From Bacillota bacterium (GTDB lineage Bacteria; Bacillota; Limnochordia; DTU087): a stretch of 62,912 nt of DNA. Under the pieces are notes generated by a model, which was not told the DNA's origin, did not search any database, and saw only the letters and a list, made by a program, of their open reading frames with translations. Below are positions 10,183 through 20,562 of the stretch, piece after piece; position 1 is the stretch's first letter, and each line of letters starts with the position of its first letter. The position numbers and the translations under genes were made by a program. Location: the NCBI GenBank assembly GCA_012798955.1, contig JAAZMF010000043.1, positions 1-62,912 of the forward strand, read 5' to 3'.

Positions 10183-11679
10183 CTACATACCCTGTACATC
10201 CCTTTGCTGGATCCGCTCCGCGACTGCGTGGGCCACCTGCCATACATCACCGGCACCCATGGTAATCACGAGGTCATTGGTCTGCAAGATCGGCTGTAAG
10301 GCATCGGGGATTCGCTGTTTGTCGCCAATGTACATGACCCGCTCTTCGCCAATATCTTCACCGATCAATTGGGCTAGTCGCTCCGCCGTCACCCCAGGCA
10401 ATGGGGTCTCCGGCGGGGGTGCATAGATATCAGTTATGACTACCAAATCCGCGTCTTTGAAAGACCGTCCGAATTCTTTCATCAGTAGCTTAGTGCGGCT
10501 GTATCGCTGGGGCTGGAAAATGGCAACTAGGCGCCGCCCAAATCCCACTTTTGCCGCCTGAAGCGTGTTCTGAATCTCTGTGGGGTGATGCGCGTAATCA
10601 TCATAAACCAAAATCCCATCACCCATACCCACCCATTCAAATCGACGGTGGGCACCATGAAAACCTGTCAATACCCGAAAGATCTGACTAAACTCTAGAC
10701 CCGCGAACCGGGCTACGGCAATAGCCGCTAAGGCATTCTCGATGTTATATACACCAGGGACTGAAATCCGGCATTCCCCCAGAAGCGTTTCGTTGTAATA
10801 TACATCAAATCTAGCGGTGGGTCCCATAAGCTCAATATTCCTAGCTTGATAGCCATCTAGCCCATAACCTCTCTCTTCACCATCCACCCCATCCCCAAGG
10901 GTATGCGTCGTCTCCTGGTCTAGGCCATAGACAATCACAGAGACCTTGTCTTTAATCTCCTCAACGGCGTCATGTAAAACGTCATAGGCTTGACGGCAGA
11001 TGACTAATGCTCCACCTTCCTTAAGATTGGCAATAAAGCGTCTATAACTGGCCACTAACCTTCCCGCCCGACCGCCGAAGTTCTCCAAATGGTCAGCCTC
11101 TACGCTGGTAATCACTGCGATATGGGGGTAGTATCTTAGGAAAGACCCATCACTCTCATCGGCCTCTGCCACCACATAATCACCTTGTCCCCAGCGTGCG
11201 TGGATACACTCATTTTGCATCTGCCCACCAGCAAGCACAGTGGGATCTAGGCCCAAACTAGACAAAATATGGGCAATCATGCCTGTGATTGTAGTCTTAC
11301 CGTGGGCACCGGCCACTGCTATTCCCAAATCTTTATTCAACAGGCGGGCCAGCATCTCTGAACGATGCAAAATCGGTACACCTTGTCTTTCGGCCGCTAA
11401 TACTTCGGGATTAGTCTTGGGAATCGCCGACGAATACACAACTAAATCTGCCCCCATTACATGGGGAGCGGCATGGCCCACGTAAACCCTTGCCCCCTGT
11501 TGCTGTAACAAACGGAGCGTTTCAGAATCCTTTAAATCCGAACCACTTACCTTATGCCCCATTTCTAGTAGCACGGTGGCAATGGCGCTCATGCCCACCC
11601 CCCCGATTCCGATCATGTGAATATGCTCTGCCATGGTAGGGGCACCTCCAGTCTTGGCTTTAACATTCCCCGGTCCCAT
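10183..11679 (-). CDS. murC: UDP-N-acetylmuramate--L-alanine ligase, copy 1
   Basis: MIGIGGVGMSAIA, VAGAHGKTTITGMIA, EADESDGSFL, DDYAHHPTEI. Likely start internal at MAEHIHMIG. Confidence 0.93.
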   Translation of the reverse strand: MGPGNVKAKTGGAPTMAEHIHMIGIGGVGMSAIATVLLEMGHKVSGSDLKDSETLRLLQQQGARVYVGHAAPHVMGADLVVYSSAIPKTNPEVLAAERQGVPILHRSEMLARLLNKDLGIAVAGAHGKTTITGMIAHILSSLGLDPTVLAGGQMQNECIHARWGQGDYVVAEADESDGSFLRYYPHIAVITSVEADHLENFGGRAGRLVASYRRFIANLKEGGALVICRQAYDVLHDAVEEIKDKVSVIVYGLDQETTHTLGDGVDGEERGYGLDGYQARNIELMGPTARFDVYYNETLLGECRISVPGVYNIENALAAIAVARFAGLEFSQIFRVLTGFHGAHRRFEWVGMGDGILVYDDYAHHPTEIQNTLQAAKVGFGRRLVAIFQPQRYSRTKLLMKEFGRSFKDADLVVITDIYAPPPETPLPGVTAERLAQLIGEDIGEERVMYIGDKQRIPDALQPILQTNDLVITMGAGDVWQVAHAVAERIQQRDVQGM

Positions 11680-11762
11680 AGATGGTATTATTGTTCTAGT
11701 CCAGCATCTTCAATTCGCCACTTAGATCAAGGGGTCCTGCAGGCTATTATTCCCTAATTAGC

Positions 11763-11805
11763 AAAAAAATGCCCACCCCTATATGTAGCGCATCCTGGGG
11801 TGGGT
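11763..11805 (-). terminator. Rho-independent terminator downstream of spoIIP
   Basis: Minus strand ggaCCCACCCCAGgatgcgctacatatAGGGGTGGGcattttttt. Confidence 0.85.
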
Positions 11806-11849
11806 CCTTTGGCCTAGCTAACCTACCAGAGTAAAGGGGGTTTGGAACC

Positions 11850-12716
11850 CTAGGGAGTGGTGGTAGGCACTACCAACATACCCTCCTGGGCTTGCTCCAA
11901 TAGCACCGCAGCCACTACATCGGCCAACAAACGCGCGGAGGCCCTAGCCTCCGTGAGGGTATTACCATGATAGTCCCCCAGATAGGCTGTTAGCGTGTTA
12001 GAGTGTAGACTACCATTGATGTTACGGTGCTGAACCTTGATTCCCCTACTCACACCGGCATACATTGCATCAAGACGGGTCTTCGCAGTTTCCGCGAAAG
12101 CTGTATTACTGTTACGATTAGGGTTAGCCACATCGCCCACCACAAACAGAATTTTGCCCACCCTCTGGCCCGCGACAAGGGCGGTGGTGTAGTCTTTGTC
12201 CTTATTTTTGGGAAGTCCGTCACGATGAATGTCTATCACAGCCTTCACATTCGGATACTCACTTAATGCTTTAGCTACAGCTTCCCCAGCCTTACGAAAT
12301 CCTTCACTATACTCAGGCGTATCGTAAGTGCCCTTTAGATGAATGGCTTTAATACCCTTCTCACTAATAGCTTGGCAGAACTCTGCACCCACTTCGAGAA
12401 TCTCCCCTTTACCGTTCTTGGCATGGGTAACGCTAGGTGAGAAGTTCTCGCTTGTGTGGGAGTGGTAAACTAATACGGTAACCGGTTCTCCCCTGTCCCC
12501 ACTGGCCTCTTCTCCGGGCCGACTTGATACTGAAACTGGAACCCCAATACCAGTGGCTACCCGCTGGGGAGATAGGGTTGGCTGCTCGGGTGCATACAAT
12601 CCCAGGTACTGCGCACCTGCAGCCGCTACCACCACCAAAGCAATAAGAATAAACAGAAGACCTGGACCATTTGTTTGACGGGTTCTTTTTACAATTCTTC
12701 GAGCCAAGCCCATCAA
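11850..12716 (-). CDS. spoIIP: Stage II sporulation protein P
   Basis: VLVYHSHTSENFSPS, AVIDIHRDG, NRNSNTAFAETAKTRLD, YLGDYHGNTLTEARAS are SpoIIP motifs. Confidence 0.93.
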   Translation of the reverse strand: MMGLARRIVKRTRQTNGPGLLFILIALVVVAAAGAQYLGLYAPEQPTLSPQRVATGIGVPVSVSSRPGEEASGDRGEPVTVLVYHSHTSENFSPSVTHAKNGKGEILEVGAEFCQAISEKGIKAIHLKGTYDTPEYSEGFRKAGEAVAKALSEYPNVKAVIDIHRDGLPKNKDKDYTTALVAGQRVGKILFVVGDVANPNRNSNTAFAETAKTRLDAMYAGVSRGIKVQHRNINGSLHSNTLTAYLGDYHGNTLTEARASARLLADVVAAVLLEQAQEGMLVVPTTTP

Positions 12717-12808
12717 CCCCCTTCCGCCATAATAGATATTCGCGGACTCCGCAATATATTCCGCAAGTCCGCTATTTGGGGAAGGGCTTGGCTATACAAT
12801 TAATCTAC

Positions 12809-12834
12809 TAGAGCATACTTGTAGAGCATACTTG
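12809..12834. repeat. Perfect tandem repeat, 2 x 13 bp (TAGAGCATACTTG)
   Basis: tagagcatacttgtagagcatacttg read directly. Confidence 0.9.
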
Positions 12835-12849
12835 GCCCCATTTCGATAT

Positions 12850-14004
12850 TTAACTTTCCGGGGTAAACACCCGAGTGACTACGCCCTTACCTGCAGGGCC
12901 GAGCTCCTGGCCGTTGAATCTCAGTTCCACGGCACCAGCATTGCCAAAACGGGCTCGAATCTCCTCAAAACCGGTCCAAGCATGCCTTTCTCCCGCTTCT
13001 ATTGTCCTAGAAAACTGCAACTTGTCATCGGCATGCACTTCAACCCAACATTTGCCCGTGGCATAGACCTCTAAGATCATGGGCAAGAGAACATCCTCTT
13101 CTAGCTCCATGGGAGGTATGCGATGAACAGTATCGCTTGGTACCACAATCAATGGAGATGGAGTCTCATCTACCGAATCATCTTCATCCATCTCTCCATC
13201 ACTAGTCGTGTCAAGGGACTGGGTGGGCAAAGGAATATCTTCACCTATAGCAAGATCTCCCCAGGACCTTTGCATCGATGGGTTGTCTTCTGGCTCCGCT
13301 GACTCTGAGTCTAGCATTGCAGGGCCAACATTTTGCGATTCCTGACTCTTTGAGGAGGCTTGCCCTTGGCGTGAAGAATCAACCTCTTCCGCCAGTCTAT
13401 CATCATCAAATTCGGGAACGTCTGAAGATATCCCATCTACTTCAGGCCGACTATCCACATCCGGAGCATGAACAGATTCAAGGCCTACATCTCCAGGATA
13501 ACCACTTTCAGTGTCCTCCAGGGACTGAATAGGTCCATGGGAGAAGGGTTGCTGCCAAGTTAGATATAGATAGGCGCCAAGGGCAGCTAACAGAACAATG
13601 ATCACAAACATGCCTTTGAAAAACTTACGACGCCGTCTCTTTTTGCCCGCACCTTTCGCACTGAGTTGGAAAATGCCGCTATCTGTTTGCAGTTCCTTAG
13701 AACGGGTAAACACCCCTATAGGTGGCTCCTCCACTAAGTCATCGGTGCCTTGCACCTCTCGCCAATACTTGTATTCCTCCACCAAATCTTCACCAGATAG
13801 GCCTAAGTAATCACCATAGTTGCGCAAAAAGCCTATGGCATACACTGAACCAGGTAAGTCCTCCCATCGCCCTGCCTCCATGGCGATGAGGTAATGTTTG
13901 CGGATCTTTAAATCCTGTTCTACTTTGTCTAGAGTGATGCCCTTTCTTAACCGGGCTTCCTCTAACATCCGCCCCACTTCCGTCACCTTTACCCCCTCTT
14001 TCAT
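12850..14004 (-). CDS. RodZ-like HTH/DUF4115 membrane protein
   Basis: N-terminal HTH (LEEARLRKGITLDKVEQDLKIRKHYLIAMEAG..LPGSVYAIGFLRNYGDYLGL), TM, acidic linker, DUF4115-like C-terminus. Confidence 0.88.
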   Translation of the reverse strand: MKEGVKVTEVGRMLEEARLRKGITLDKVEQDLKIRKHYLIAMEAGRWEDLPGSVYAIGFLRNYGDYLGLSGEDLVEEYKYWREVQGTDDLVEEPPIGVFTRSKELQTDSGIFQLSAKGAGKKRRRRKFFKGMFVIIVLLAALGAYLYLTWQQPFSHGPIQSLEDTESGYPGDVGLESVHAPDVDSRPEVDGISSDVPEFDDDRLAEEVDSSRQGQASSKSQESQNVGPAMLDSESAEPEDNPSMQRSWGDLAIGEDIPLPTQSLDTTSDGEMDEDDSVDETPSPLIVVPSDTVHRIPPMELEEDVLLPMILEVYATGKCWVEVHADDKLQFSRTIEAGERHAWTGFEEIRARFGNAGAVELRFNGQELGPAGKGVVTRVFTPES

Positions 14005-14033
14005 GACAAATCTGCCCTAAAGCCGCCGCTACT

Positions 14034-16343
14034 TTAGGGTTTCCCATTTCCTTGTCCATTCCCATAGTGGTCAATCAAAACTTCCCGAGGCTTACTACCT
14101 TGATGTGGCCCCACAATCCCTTTAAGCTCCATGGAATCGATTAGTCGTGCCGCCCGGGAATACCCTATCCGAAAACGCCGCTGAAGCATGGAAATGGATG
14201 CTTGACCCGAATCAAGGATAAGTTGAACTGCATCATCGAAGAGCTCATCATCGATAACTACTTCGTTATCTACCGACTCCTGCTCATCGATTATGTTTTC
14301 CTCTTTGTCTTCCGGGTCGGCCTGTTGACTCCAGAATTCTACCAACCTAGCTATATCCCGTTCTTGGATAAAAGCTCCTTGAGCACGTGTTGCTTTGGGG
14401 GCACCGGCGGGAAAATACAGCATATCGCCCTTGCCTAAGAGGCGCTCGGCACCAGCCATATCCAAAATGGTGCGGGAGTCCACTTGGGAGGATACCGCAA
14501 AAGCTATCCTCGATGGAATATTTGCCTTGATCAATCCGGTAATCACATCTACAGAGGGGCGTTGAGTAGCGATGATCAGATACATGCCTGCCGCCCTAGC
14601 CATTTGGGCTAAACGACAAATAGAATCCTCCACATCTGCTGCGGCAACTAGCATCAAATCAGCCAATTCATCAATGATAATCACTATGTAGGGAAGGAGT
14701 TCTCCTTCCCCGTAGCGTTCTTTGTTCTCGGCCATCCATTCGTTATAAGCCTCTATGTTCCGGGCACCGGCATCGGCAAACTGCTCGTAGCGCCGCTCCA
14801 TCTCCCTAACCGCCCACCGCAATGCAGTAGCTGCCTTCTTGGGATCAGTAACTACCGGCGAAACCAAGTGAGGAATACCGTTATAAACAGCTAACTCTAC
14901 CCGCTTGGGGTCAATCATCAAGAGTTGAACTTCCTCCGGTGAGGACTTGTACAAGAAACTTGCGATCATGGTATTTAGGCAAATACTTTTGCCCGATCCC
15001 GTTGCCCCCGCAACTAGGAGGTGGGGTAGTTTGGCTAGATCAGCTACCACCGTTTTGCCAGCGATATCTTTACCTAACGCCATGGCCACCTTGGAAGGGT
15101 GTGATTGAAACTCTTTACTAGCCAATACTTCCTGGATGTATACCACACTAGGCTCCTTACTCGGTACCTCAACCCCAACCACCGATTTCCCCGGCACTGG
15201 GGCTTCAATCCGCACATCCGAAGCTGCTAGAGCTAAAGCTAGATCATCGGCCAAAGACACAATGCGACTAACTTTGACTCCCGGAGGCGGCTGTATCTCA
15301 TAGCGAGTAACAGTAGGTCCTTGGCAAATATCGACTACTCGGCCATCAATGCCAAAACTAACCAAAGTCTCCTCCAGCAGCTCGCCCTCTTCACCGCTAT
15401 TTTGCTTCCGTGGTCTGCGGTGCCGCACAGGGCTAAGTAGATCTAGTCCAGGCAAAGTGAAGGGCCCCGCCTTCCGGGGTGCAGTAGGAGGATGGGTCAC
15501 TAGAATTTCTTCTTCATCTTCAACCTTGCTTTTACTCGAAGCAAGGTTCCCTGCCTCCTCCTTAGTGGCTGCCACCTCCTTGATAGTCGCCTTAGCCACT
15601 TGCCCAGTTTGGCTACCATCGGTCGGTTGACTAGCCGCTTTCCTCACCCTCTTAGTATGGCGCTGTCTAGCCTTATCAACATTACCTGCCTGATTCTTGT
15701 CACTTCTAGCTAGCTTGCTTCGCCACGATCCCATCAAAGCATAAGCACTACCCAAAAGCTCCATCAGATGCCGCCACCCCTGCAGGGGAATTGCAAGGAG
15801 CCATCTACCACCTTGGGCCATATACTTAAATAGAGGAATTTCAAAAAGTAAAATAATGGCAATCAGGAGAAACGCTATGGTGAAAACATACGTACCCCCC
15901 AGACCTAGGGCCCTTAGGCATATAGCGGTAAGGAGCTGGCCTATGGCTCCCGCACCTTGAGGACGGGTTAATCCAGGGCTAATGCTCTGCACATAAGGTA
16001 CAGCGACAACATCAGTTGTCTGCAGGTGCACAAGGATCAAAAGAACTATCACCAGCAAGGAAGTTCCCGTGGCTAACCGTGCAAAATCTGGTCGGTTCCC
16101 AATACCCTTAAGACAGACATAGCCACCCAAAAAGAACAGCAAAACAGGCAGATCCGCGGTAAATCCCAGTAACCAGCGACCATAACGAGATACCCACATG
16201 CCTATAACCCCCACACTATCAGTGTGGAGGCTTAACCAAGTGAAGATACCCATGGCAAACAACAAGACAGCACCGATCTCTCGAAATCTGCCCTTAGATA
16301 CTGGCTTTTGTGCCTTGTTAGTCTGCTCTATAGGCCTAGCCAT
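14034..16343 (-). CDS. DNA translocase FtsK/SpoIIIE
   Basis: [56 protein letters not shown]-terminal gamma winged helix. Confidence 0.97.
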   Translation of the reverse strand: MARPIEQTNKAQKPVSKGRFREIGAVLLFAMGIFTWLSLHTDSVGVIGMWVSRYGRWLLGFTADLPVLLFFLGGYVCLKGIGNRPDFARLATGTSLLVIVLLILVHLQTTDVVAVPYVQSISPGLTRPQGAGAIGQLLTAICLRALGLGGTYVFTIAFLLIAIILLFEIPLFKYMAQGGRWLLAIPLQGWRHLMELLGSAYALMGSWRSKLARSDKNQAGNVDKARQRHTKRVRKAASQPTDGSQTGQVAKATIKEVAATKEEAGNLASSKSKVEDEEEILVTHPPTAPRKAGPFTLPGLDLLSPVRHRRPRKQNSGEEGELLEETLVSFGIDGRVVDICQGPTVTRYEIQPPPGVKVSRIVSLADDLALALAASDVRIEAPVPGKSVVGVEVPSKEPSVVYIQEVLASKEFQSHPSKVAMALGKDIAGKTVVADLAKLPHLLVAGATGSGKSICLNTMIASFLYKSSPEEVQLLMIDPKRVELAVYNGIPHLVSPVVTDPKKAATALRWAVREMERRYEQFADAGARNIEAYNEWMAENKERYGEGELLPYIVIIIDELADLMLVAAADVEDSICRLAQMARAAGMYLIIATQRPSVDVITGLIKANIPSRIAFAVSSQVDSRTILDMAGAERLLGKGDMLYFPAGAPKATRAQGAFIQERDIARLVEFWSQQADPEDKEENIIDEQESVDNEVVIDDELFDDAVQLILDSGQASISMLQRRFRIGYSRAARLIDSMELKGIVGPHQGSKPREVLIDHYGNGQGNGKP

Positions 16344-16421
16344 TGCCCCACCCCCATTTATTTCAAATTCCCCATAACCATGCCAAATCCCTTGTTCCCA
16401 CTGAATCTTCCCGGGGAGGAG

Positions 16422-17279
16422 CTATCTAAGGTCCCGCAATCCTACACAAGCCACCATCCTACCTGTAGGACTTTTATCCCGCCGATACGAAAAAAACAGC
16501 TCTTGATTGCAGGCAGTGCACAGATCGCTCACGTAGATTTGACTGTCAATCAGTCCACTAGCCACTAGTTGTTGGCGATTAGCTTCCTTAAGATCCAAAG
16601 TAATTCCGTTGTCCATCCAACCAATCACGCCAACAGGAAAACGCCCACGAAACTCCTCTGCCACATCCTCTCCCACATAGTAGCAACAAGAACCAATAGC
16701 TGGTCCAATGATGGCATGGATATTGCGGGGACTGCAAGCAAAGCTCTTCACCATGCTTTTCACCGCTTCACCGCCGACGTTCTGCAAGGTGCCTCGCCAG
16801 CCACCGTGGGCGATTCCTACTACCCTGACCTTTTCATCCCAAAAAACCATAGGTACACAATCGGCATAAAAACAAACAAGCCATAGTCCCGGAGTGGCAG
16901 TAACAAGGCCATCGACCCCCCAAATGGCAGTATCCTTGGCCAGTGCACCTCTGCCACGATGATGATCGGTAACAGATATTACCTTATTGGAGTGTACTTG
17001 CTCACCTACCACCCAATCGCTGGCTGTGATGCCAAGAGCCCTAGAAAACCGCCTGCGATTCTCTTGTACTGCTAGGGCCTCATCACCCACATGCATACCT
17101 AAATTTAGGCTGTCAAAAGGACCTTGACTTACGCCCCCGAGCCGGGTAGAAAATGCCAATACTATATCCCTAGGCCTATACATCTTTCCCAGCTCAAACA
17201 AGCCCACCCCTTCACTTAAGCGATAGGTGAGTAAATCTTCCTGCAAAAAGTGGCTCCCTCCCATAGACTTCCTCCCCAC
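16422..17279 (-). CDS. pgeF: Peptidoglycan editing factor PgeF (YlmD/YfiH)
   Basis: GEQVHSNKV, DGLVTATPGLWLVCFYADCVPMVFWD, IAHGGWRGTLQNV, DLCTACNQELFFSYRRD. Confidence 0.93.
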   Translation of the reverse strand: MGRKSMGGSHFLQEDLLTYRLSEGVGLFELGKMYRPRDIVLAFSTRLGGVSQGPFDSLNLGMHVGDEALAVQENRRRFSRALGITASDWVVGEQVHSNKVISVTDHHRGRGALAKDTAIWGVDGLVTATPGLWLVCFYADCVPMVFWDEKVRVVGIAHGGWRGTLQNVGGEAVKSMVKSFACSPRNIHAIIGPAIGSCCYYVGEDVAEEFRGRFPVGVIGWMDNGITLDLKEANRQQLVASGLIDSQIYVSDLCTACNQELFFSYRRDKSPTGRMVACVGLRDLR

Positions 17280-17740
17280 TATTCGCCACCTTGGCGGCGC
17301 AGCTTTTCCAACTCCTCCATAAAGCGGCCAATATCTTTGAACTGCCTGTAGACCGATGCAAAGCGAACATAGGCAACCTCATCAATCTGGCGAAGGCGCT
17401 CCATGATCATTTCCCCGATCATCTGGGAAGAGATCTCATGTTCCATTTGATTGCGCAGTTCCCTTTCAATATCCCTAGCAAGACCTTCGATTACTTCATA
17501 CCCGATAGGTCGTTTTTCGGAGGCTTTCAATACGCCCCTGATAATCTTGTCCCTAGAGAAGACCTCCCGACGCCCGTCTTTCTTAATCACCATCAGAGGA
17601 ATATCATCCAATCGCTCATAGGTAGTAAAGCGGCGCCCGCAATCTATACATTCTCGCCGCCTACGAATGGAGCTACCCTCTTCTGTGGCCCGGGAGTCTA
17701 CTACTTTGCTTTCCAAAAAATCGCAATAGGGACACTTCAT
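17279..17740 (-). CDS. nrdR: Transcriptional repressor NrdR
   Basis: [44 protein letters not shown] plus ATP-cone. Confidence 0.97.
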   Translation of the reverse strand: MKCPYCDFLESKVVDSRATEEGSSIRRRRECIDCGRRFTTYERLDDIPLMVIKKDGRREVFSRDKIIRGVLKASEKRPIGYEVIEGLARDIERELRNQMEHEISSQMIGEMIMERLRQIDEVAYVRFASVYRQFKDIGRFMEELEKLRRQGGE

Positions 17741-17795
17741 AAAGCATCCCCCCCCTACCTCACTTTATGGCTAGCCATTTTGATTATACTACATG

Positions 17796-17826
17796 ACAAA
17801 AAGGCGATCTAGCGAGAGACCGCCTT
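17796..17826 (-). terminator. Rho-independent terminator downstream of the flavoprotein gene
   Basis: Minus strand AAGGCGGTCT-ctcgct-AGATCGCCTT followed by TTT; 10-bp stem with one G.T. Confidence 0.85.
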
Positions 17827-17852
17827 TCCATCATAGGACACCTCTGGTTTGC

Positions 17853-19067
17853 CTAGAGGTCTTTTAGGGCCTGATCTAGCTTACGGGCAAGGTCTCGACT
17901 AGCCTCGATATCTGTCTCACTGGGCACCCATTGGATGGCGAGGCCTGGGTCTATCACTTTTATGCCGGCTTCCGACAGCAAAGAAGTGAGCTGTGGGACT
18001 GCCCCACCCTTCCAGCCGTGGGAGCCAAAGGCGACACCGATCTTGCCCTGGGGCCTAAGGCCCTTAAGGGCATCAAGTAAGGAGCTCAATGAAGGCAGCA
18101 TGGCGTTATTCATAGTGGGCGATCCAACCACTACTGCCTTAGCCTCCAATATCTCTCGAATTATGTCACTGTAATCGGTCCTGCCAATGTTGTACAGGTT
18201 AACGTTATACCCCAAGGCACTTAGTTCATCAGTGATCGCCTCAGCCATGATCTCAGTTGAATTCCACATAGTATCAAAAACTACTACAACCTCCGGTGAA
18301 ACACGTCCCGGTGTCTCCACCCCGGTAGACCAGTTTTGGTATGCCTTAATAATCTGACCTGGATCCTTGCGCCAAATCACACCATGGCTGGGAGCTATGG
18401 TGTCAAACTCAATACCCATATCCACAATCTCTTTTATCTTGCGAGCCACTAGGGCATTGAAAGGCAACAAGATATTAGCGTAGTATTTGGCTGCCTCATC
18501 CATCAAGATGGCATTATCCACTTCGTCATCAAAACGCTGAGATGATGCCAAATGCTGACCGAAAGCATCATTGGGCAGTAGAAGCTTGTCTTCGGGGATA
18601 AAAGAAAACATACTGTCTGGCCAATGTAGCATTGGTGCCTCAATAAAGTGAATAGTCTTACCGCCAAGATCGAGGGTGTCTCCGGTTTTTACCGGAGTGA
18701 TATCCCAACCTAAATCACCAAAATGCTGTTTGAGGGGCTCCACTGCCCTTTGACTGCAATAAACCTTGGCTTTGGGGCAAAGCTCCATGATGTGAGGTAG
18801 GGCACCGGTATGATCCATCTCCACGTGGTTAATCACAACATAATCAATCTTGCTCAAATCACCTAGGTTTTTCAGATGGGACACTAATACCTCAGTAAAA
18901 GGTGCGTGGACTGTATCCACCAAGGCGCGGTACTTGCTACCCTGGACGAAATACGCATTGTAAGTCGTACCCCGATGGGTACTATATGTTGCGCCATGGA
19001 ACTGCCGCACATTCCAATCAACAGCCCCCACCCAATGGACACCAGGCTTAACTTCAACGATTGCCAT
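17853..19067 (-). CDS. FprA-family A-type flavoprotein (metallo-beta-lactamase + flavodoxin domains)
   Basis: HVEMDHTGALP, LHWPDSMFSF, APSHGVIWR, flavodoxin VVVFDTMWNSTEIMAEAI; start MAIVEVKPGVHWVG. Confidence 0.93.
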   Translation of the reverse strand: MAIVEVKPGVHWVGAVDWNVRQFHGATYSTHRGTTYNAYFVQGSKYRALVDTVHAPFTEVLVSHLKNLGDLSKIDYVVINHVEMDHTGALPHIMELCPKAKVYCSQRAVEPLKQHFGDLGWDITPVKTGDTLDLGGKTIHFIEAPMLHWPDSMFSFIPEDKLLLPNDAFGQHLASSQRFDDEVDNAILMDEAAKYYANILLPFNALVARKIKEIVDMGIEFDTIAPSHGVIWRKDPGQIIKAYQNWSTGVETPGRVSPEVVVVFDTMWNSTEIMAEAITDELSALGYNVNLYNIGRTDYSDIIREILEAKAVVVGSPTMNNAMLPSLSSLLDALKGLRPQGKIGVAFGSHGWKGGAVPQLTSLLSEAGIKVIDPGLAIQWVPSETDIEASRDLARKLDQALKDL

Positions 19068-19169
19068 ATTAACCCTCCTAATACAGTTCGTACCTTGCAT
19101 ATAGTATATACCCTTCTTGGGGGAATTCTAATAGTCCCATGGTCTCTTCACTAAATCCTTCCCAAATTG

Positions 19170-19193
19170 GCAAGGATATATAGGTATCCTTGC
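19170..19193. promoter_or_regulatory. 24-bp inverted repeat between divergent flavoprotein and rubredoxin genes
   Basis: GCAAGGATA-tatagg-TATCCTTGC, 9-bp perfect arms. Confidence 0.5.
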
Positions 19194-19281
19194 AGGAAAT
19201 GTGGATCGGGGCGGTGAAAAGGAAAAACATCCCAGCCCCAAGCAAATTAAAGGGGAACAAGGCAAAAGGAGGGCTATCACT

Positions 19282-19425
19282 ATGGAGAAATGGGAATGCA
19301 CCGTCTGTGGGTATATCTATGATCCTGCGGAAGAGGACGGAATTGCCTTTGAGGAATTACCTGAGGACTGGACCTGTCCCATCTGTGGAGTGGGCAAAGA
19401 AGACTTTGTGCTTCTAGAAGACTAG
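19282..19425 (+). CDS. Rubredoxin
   Basis: [47 protein letters not shown]; two CxxC pairs. Confidence 0.97.
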   Translation: MEKWECTVCGYIYDPAEEDGIAFEELPEDWTCPICGVGKEDFVLLED

Positions 19426-19436
19426 AACCAAAAAAC

Positions 19437-19476
19437 AAGTCCCCGGCGACATAAAGTAATCGGGGACTTTCTATTT
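19437..19476 (+). terminator. Terminator after rubredoxin, possibly bidirectional
   Basis: AAGTCCCCG...CGGGGACTTtctattt. Confidence 0.8.
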
Positions 19477-19738
19477 AGCGAAAACGCTGGGATTCTCTTA
19501 AGGCGTTTGCTTCCACCAATATGACATCGATGCCAATCAGTATCACCTGATCCCAGGGGATCACTATGTCCCCTCGGCGGAACATGCCTAGAAAACCACC
19601 AGTCTCAGTGAGAATCAAGGCATTTATCTTTCCGGTGTCCAGATCGATATCCAGATCCGTTATGTTACCCAACCTTTGCCCATCCACCGTGTTGATTACA
19701 TCTAGCACCCACAAATCTGATGTCTTGATTAACAGCAT
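19475..19738 (-). CDS. YlmC/YmxH-family PRC-barrel sporulation protein
   Basis: MLLIKTSDLWVLDVINTVDGQRLGNITDLDIDLDTGKINALILTE. Confidence 0.85.
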   Translation of the reverse strand: MLLIKTSDLWVLDVINTVDGQRLGNITDLDIDLDTGKINALILTETGGFLGMFRRGDIVIPWDQVILIGIDVILVEANALRESQRFR

Positions 19739-19818
19739 CTCCACCCCCCGGACACCACAATATCCATACATTATATGTGGCCGTAGGGGCAAATGTACTG
19801 TTGCCAAGACTCCCCCAC

Positions 19819-20520
19819 TTACTGAGGTAAGAGGGACCGTGCCTGCAATTGTGCGGTGGACAGGAAACGTAATCCCAAGCCTTGGTCTAAAAAGGATGCC
19901 AGTTTCCCACTATATTCTTTGTATATACCATCTAGGTACTTAAGGCGCCAATGAACCATGGCTTGCTTTTCCGGATCAACGTCGTTAGGCTCCCTGATCA
20001 CTGGTTCGGTCCCTGCAGCTTCCATTAAGCAGAGTGGTGGAAATAGCACACACCACCAATTTTGTCCCCGCCCTGCACCGATAACCACCTGCACAGCATG
20101 GTAATCCCCGGCTGGCACCGTTAACGAACCATAGCTCCTCTCGGGAAAATCGTATCTACCTAACCTAATCTCCACAGGATGCTCTTGGCCCGCCTCCCAG
20201 ACAACTTCTTGAGCTATGGAGCGGATTACGTCTTCATGATCAATTAACTCCTGCCAAGCCTCGGCCTTATTGGCACTACCGGCAAACAAATGCTGAGTCT
20301 TGGCCAAAATAGCGTCCCGCACCTGCAACTTTAGCTCCTGATCACTAGGCAAATCGCTATTGGCCAATATATGTAGGCGAATCAGGCTCTCCGTATCATA
20401 GGCTTCCTTCGCAGGTAACACATTGCTAGTAACCTGCATACCTAGAAATCCGAAAAGTAGTGCCACAGCCAATATAATACTGGAAATAAACACACGACTC
20501 AGCAACGTCCGTGCTATCAT
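19819..20520 (-). CDS. spoIIR: Stage II sporulation protein R
   Basis: LIRLHILANSDLPSDQELKLQVRDAIL, VRLGRYDFPERSYGSLTVPAGDYHAVQVVIGAGRGQNWWCVLFPPLC; SD GGAGGTGA before ATG at 20520. Confidence 0.95.
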   Translation of the reverse strand: MIARTLLSRVFISSIILAVALLFGFLGMQVTSNVLPAKEAYDTESLIRLHILANSDLPSDQELKLQVRDAILAKTQHLFAGSANKAEAWQELIDHEDVIRSIAQEVVWEAGQEHPVEIRLGRYDFPERSYGSLTVPAGDYHAVQVVIGAGRGQNWWCVLFPPLCLMEAAGTEPVIREPNDVDPEKQAMVHWRLKYLDGIYKEYSGKLASFLDQGLGLRFLSTAQLQARSLLPQ

Positions 20521-20562
20521 CTGTGTCACCTCCGTGCATACAATTCTGCTATGCAACCAGAT

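Noticed and set aside
10183-11679. MurC copy 1 might be the missing MurD
   Set aside because: It has MurC-type N-terminus (GIGGVGMS), HGKTT P-loop and EADESDGS, not the MurD GxGxSG/TNGKTT pattern; kept as murC
17291-17812. 173-aa plus-strand ORF
   Set aside because: Antisense to nrdR and its leader; no recognisable domain
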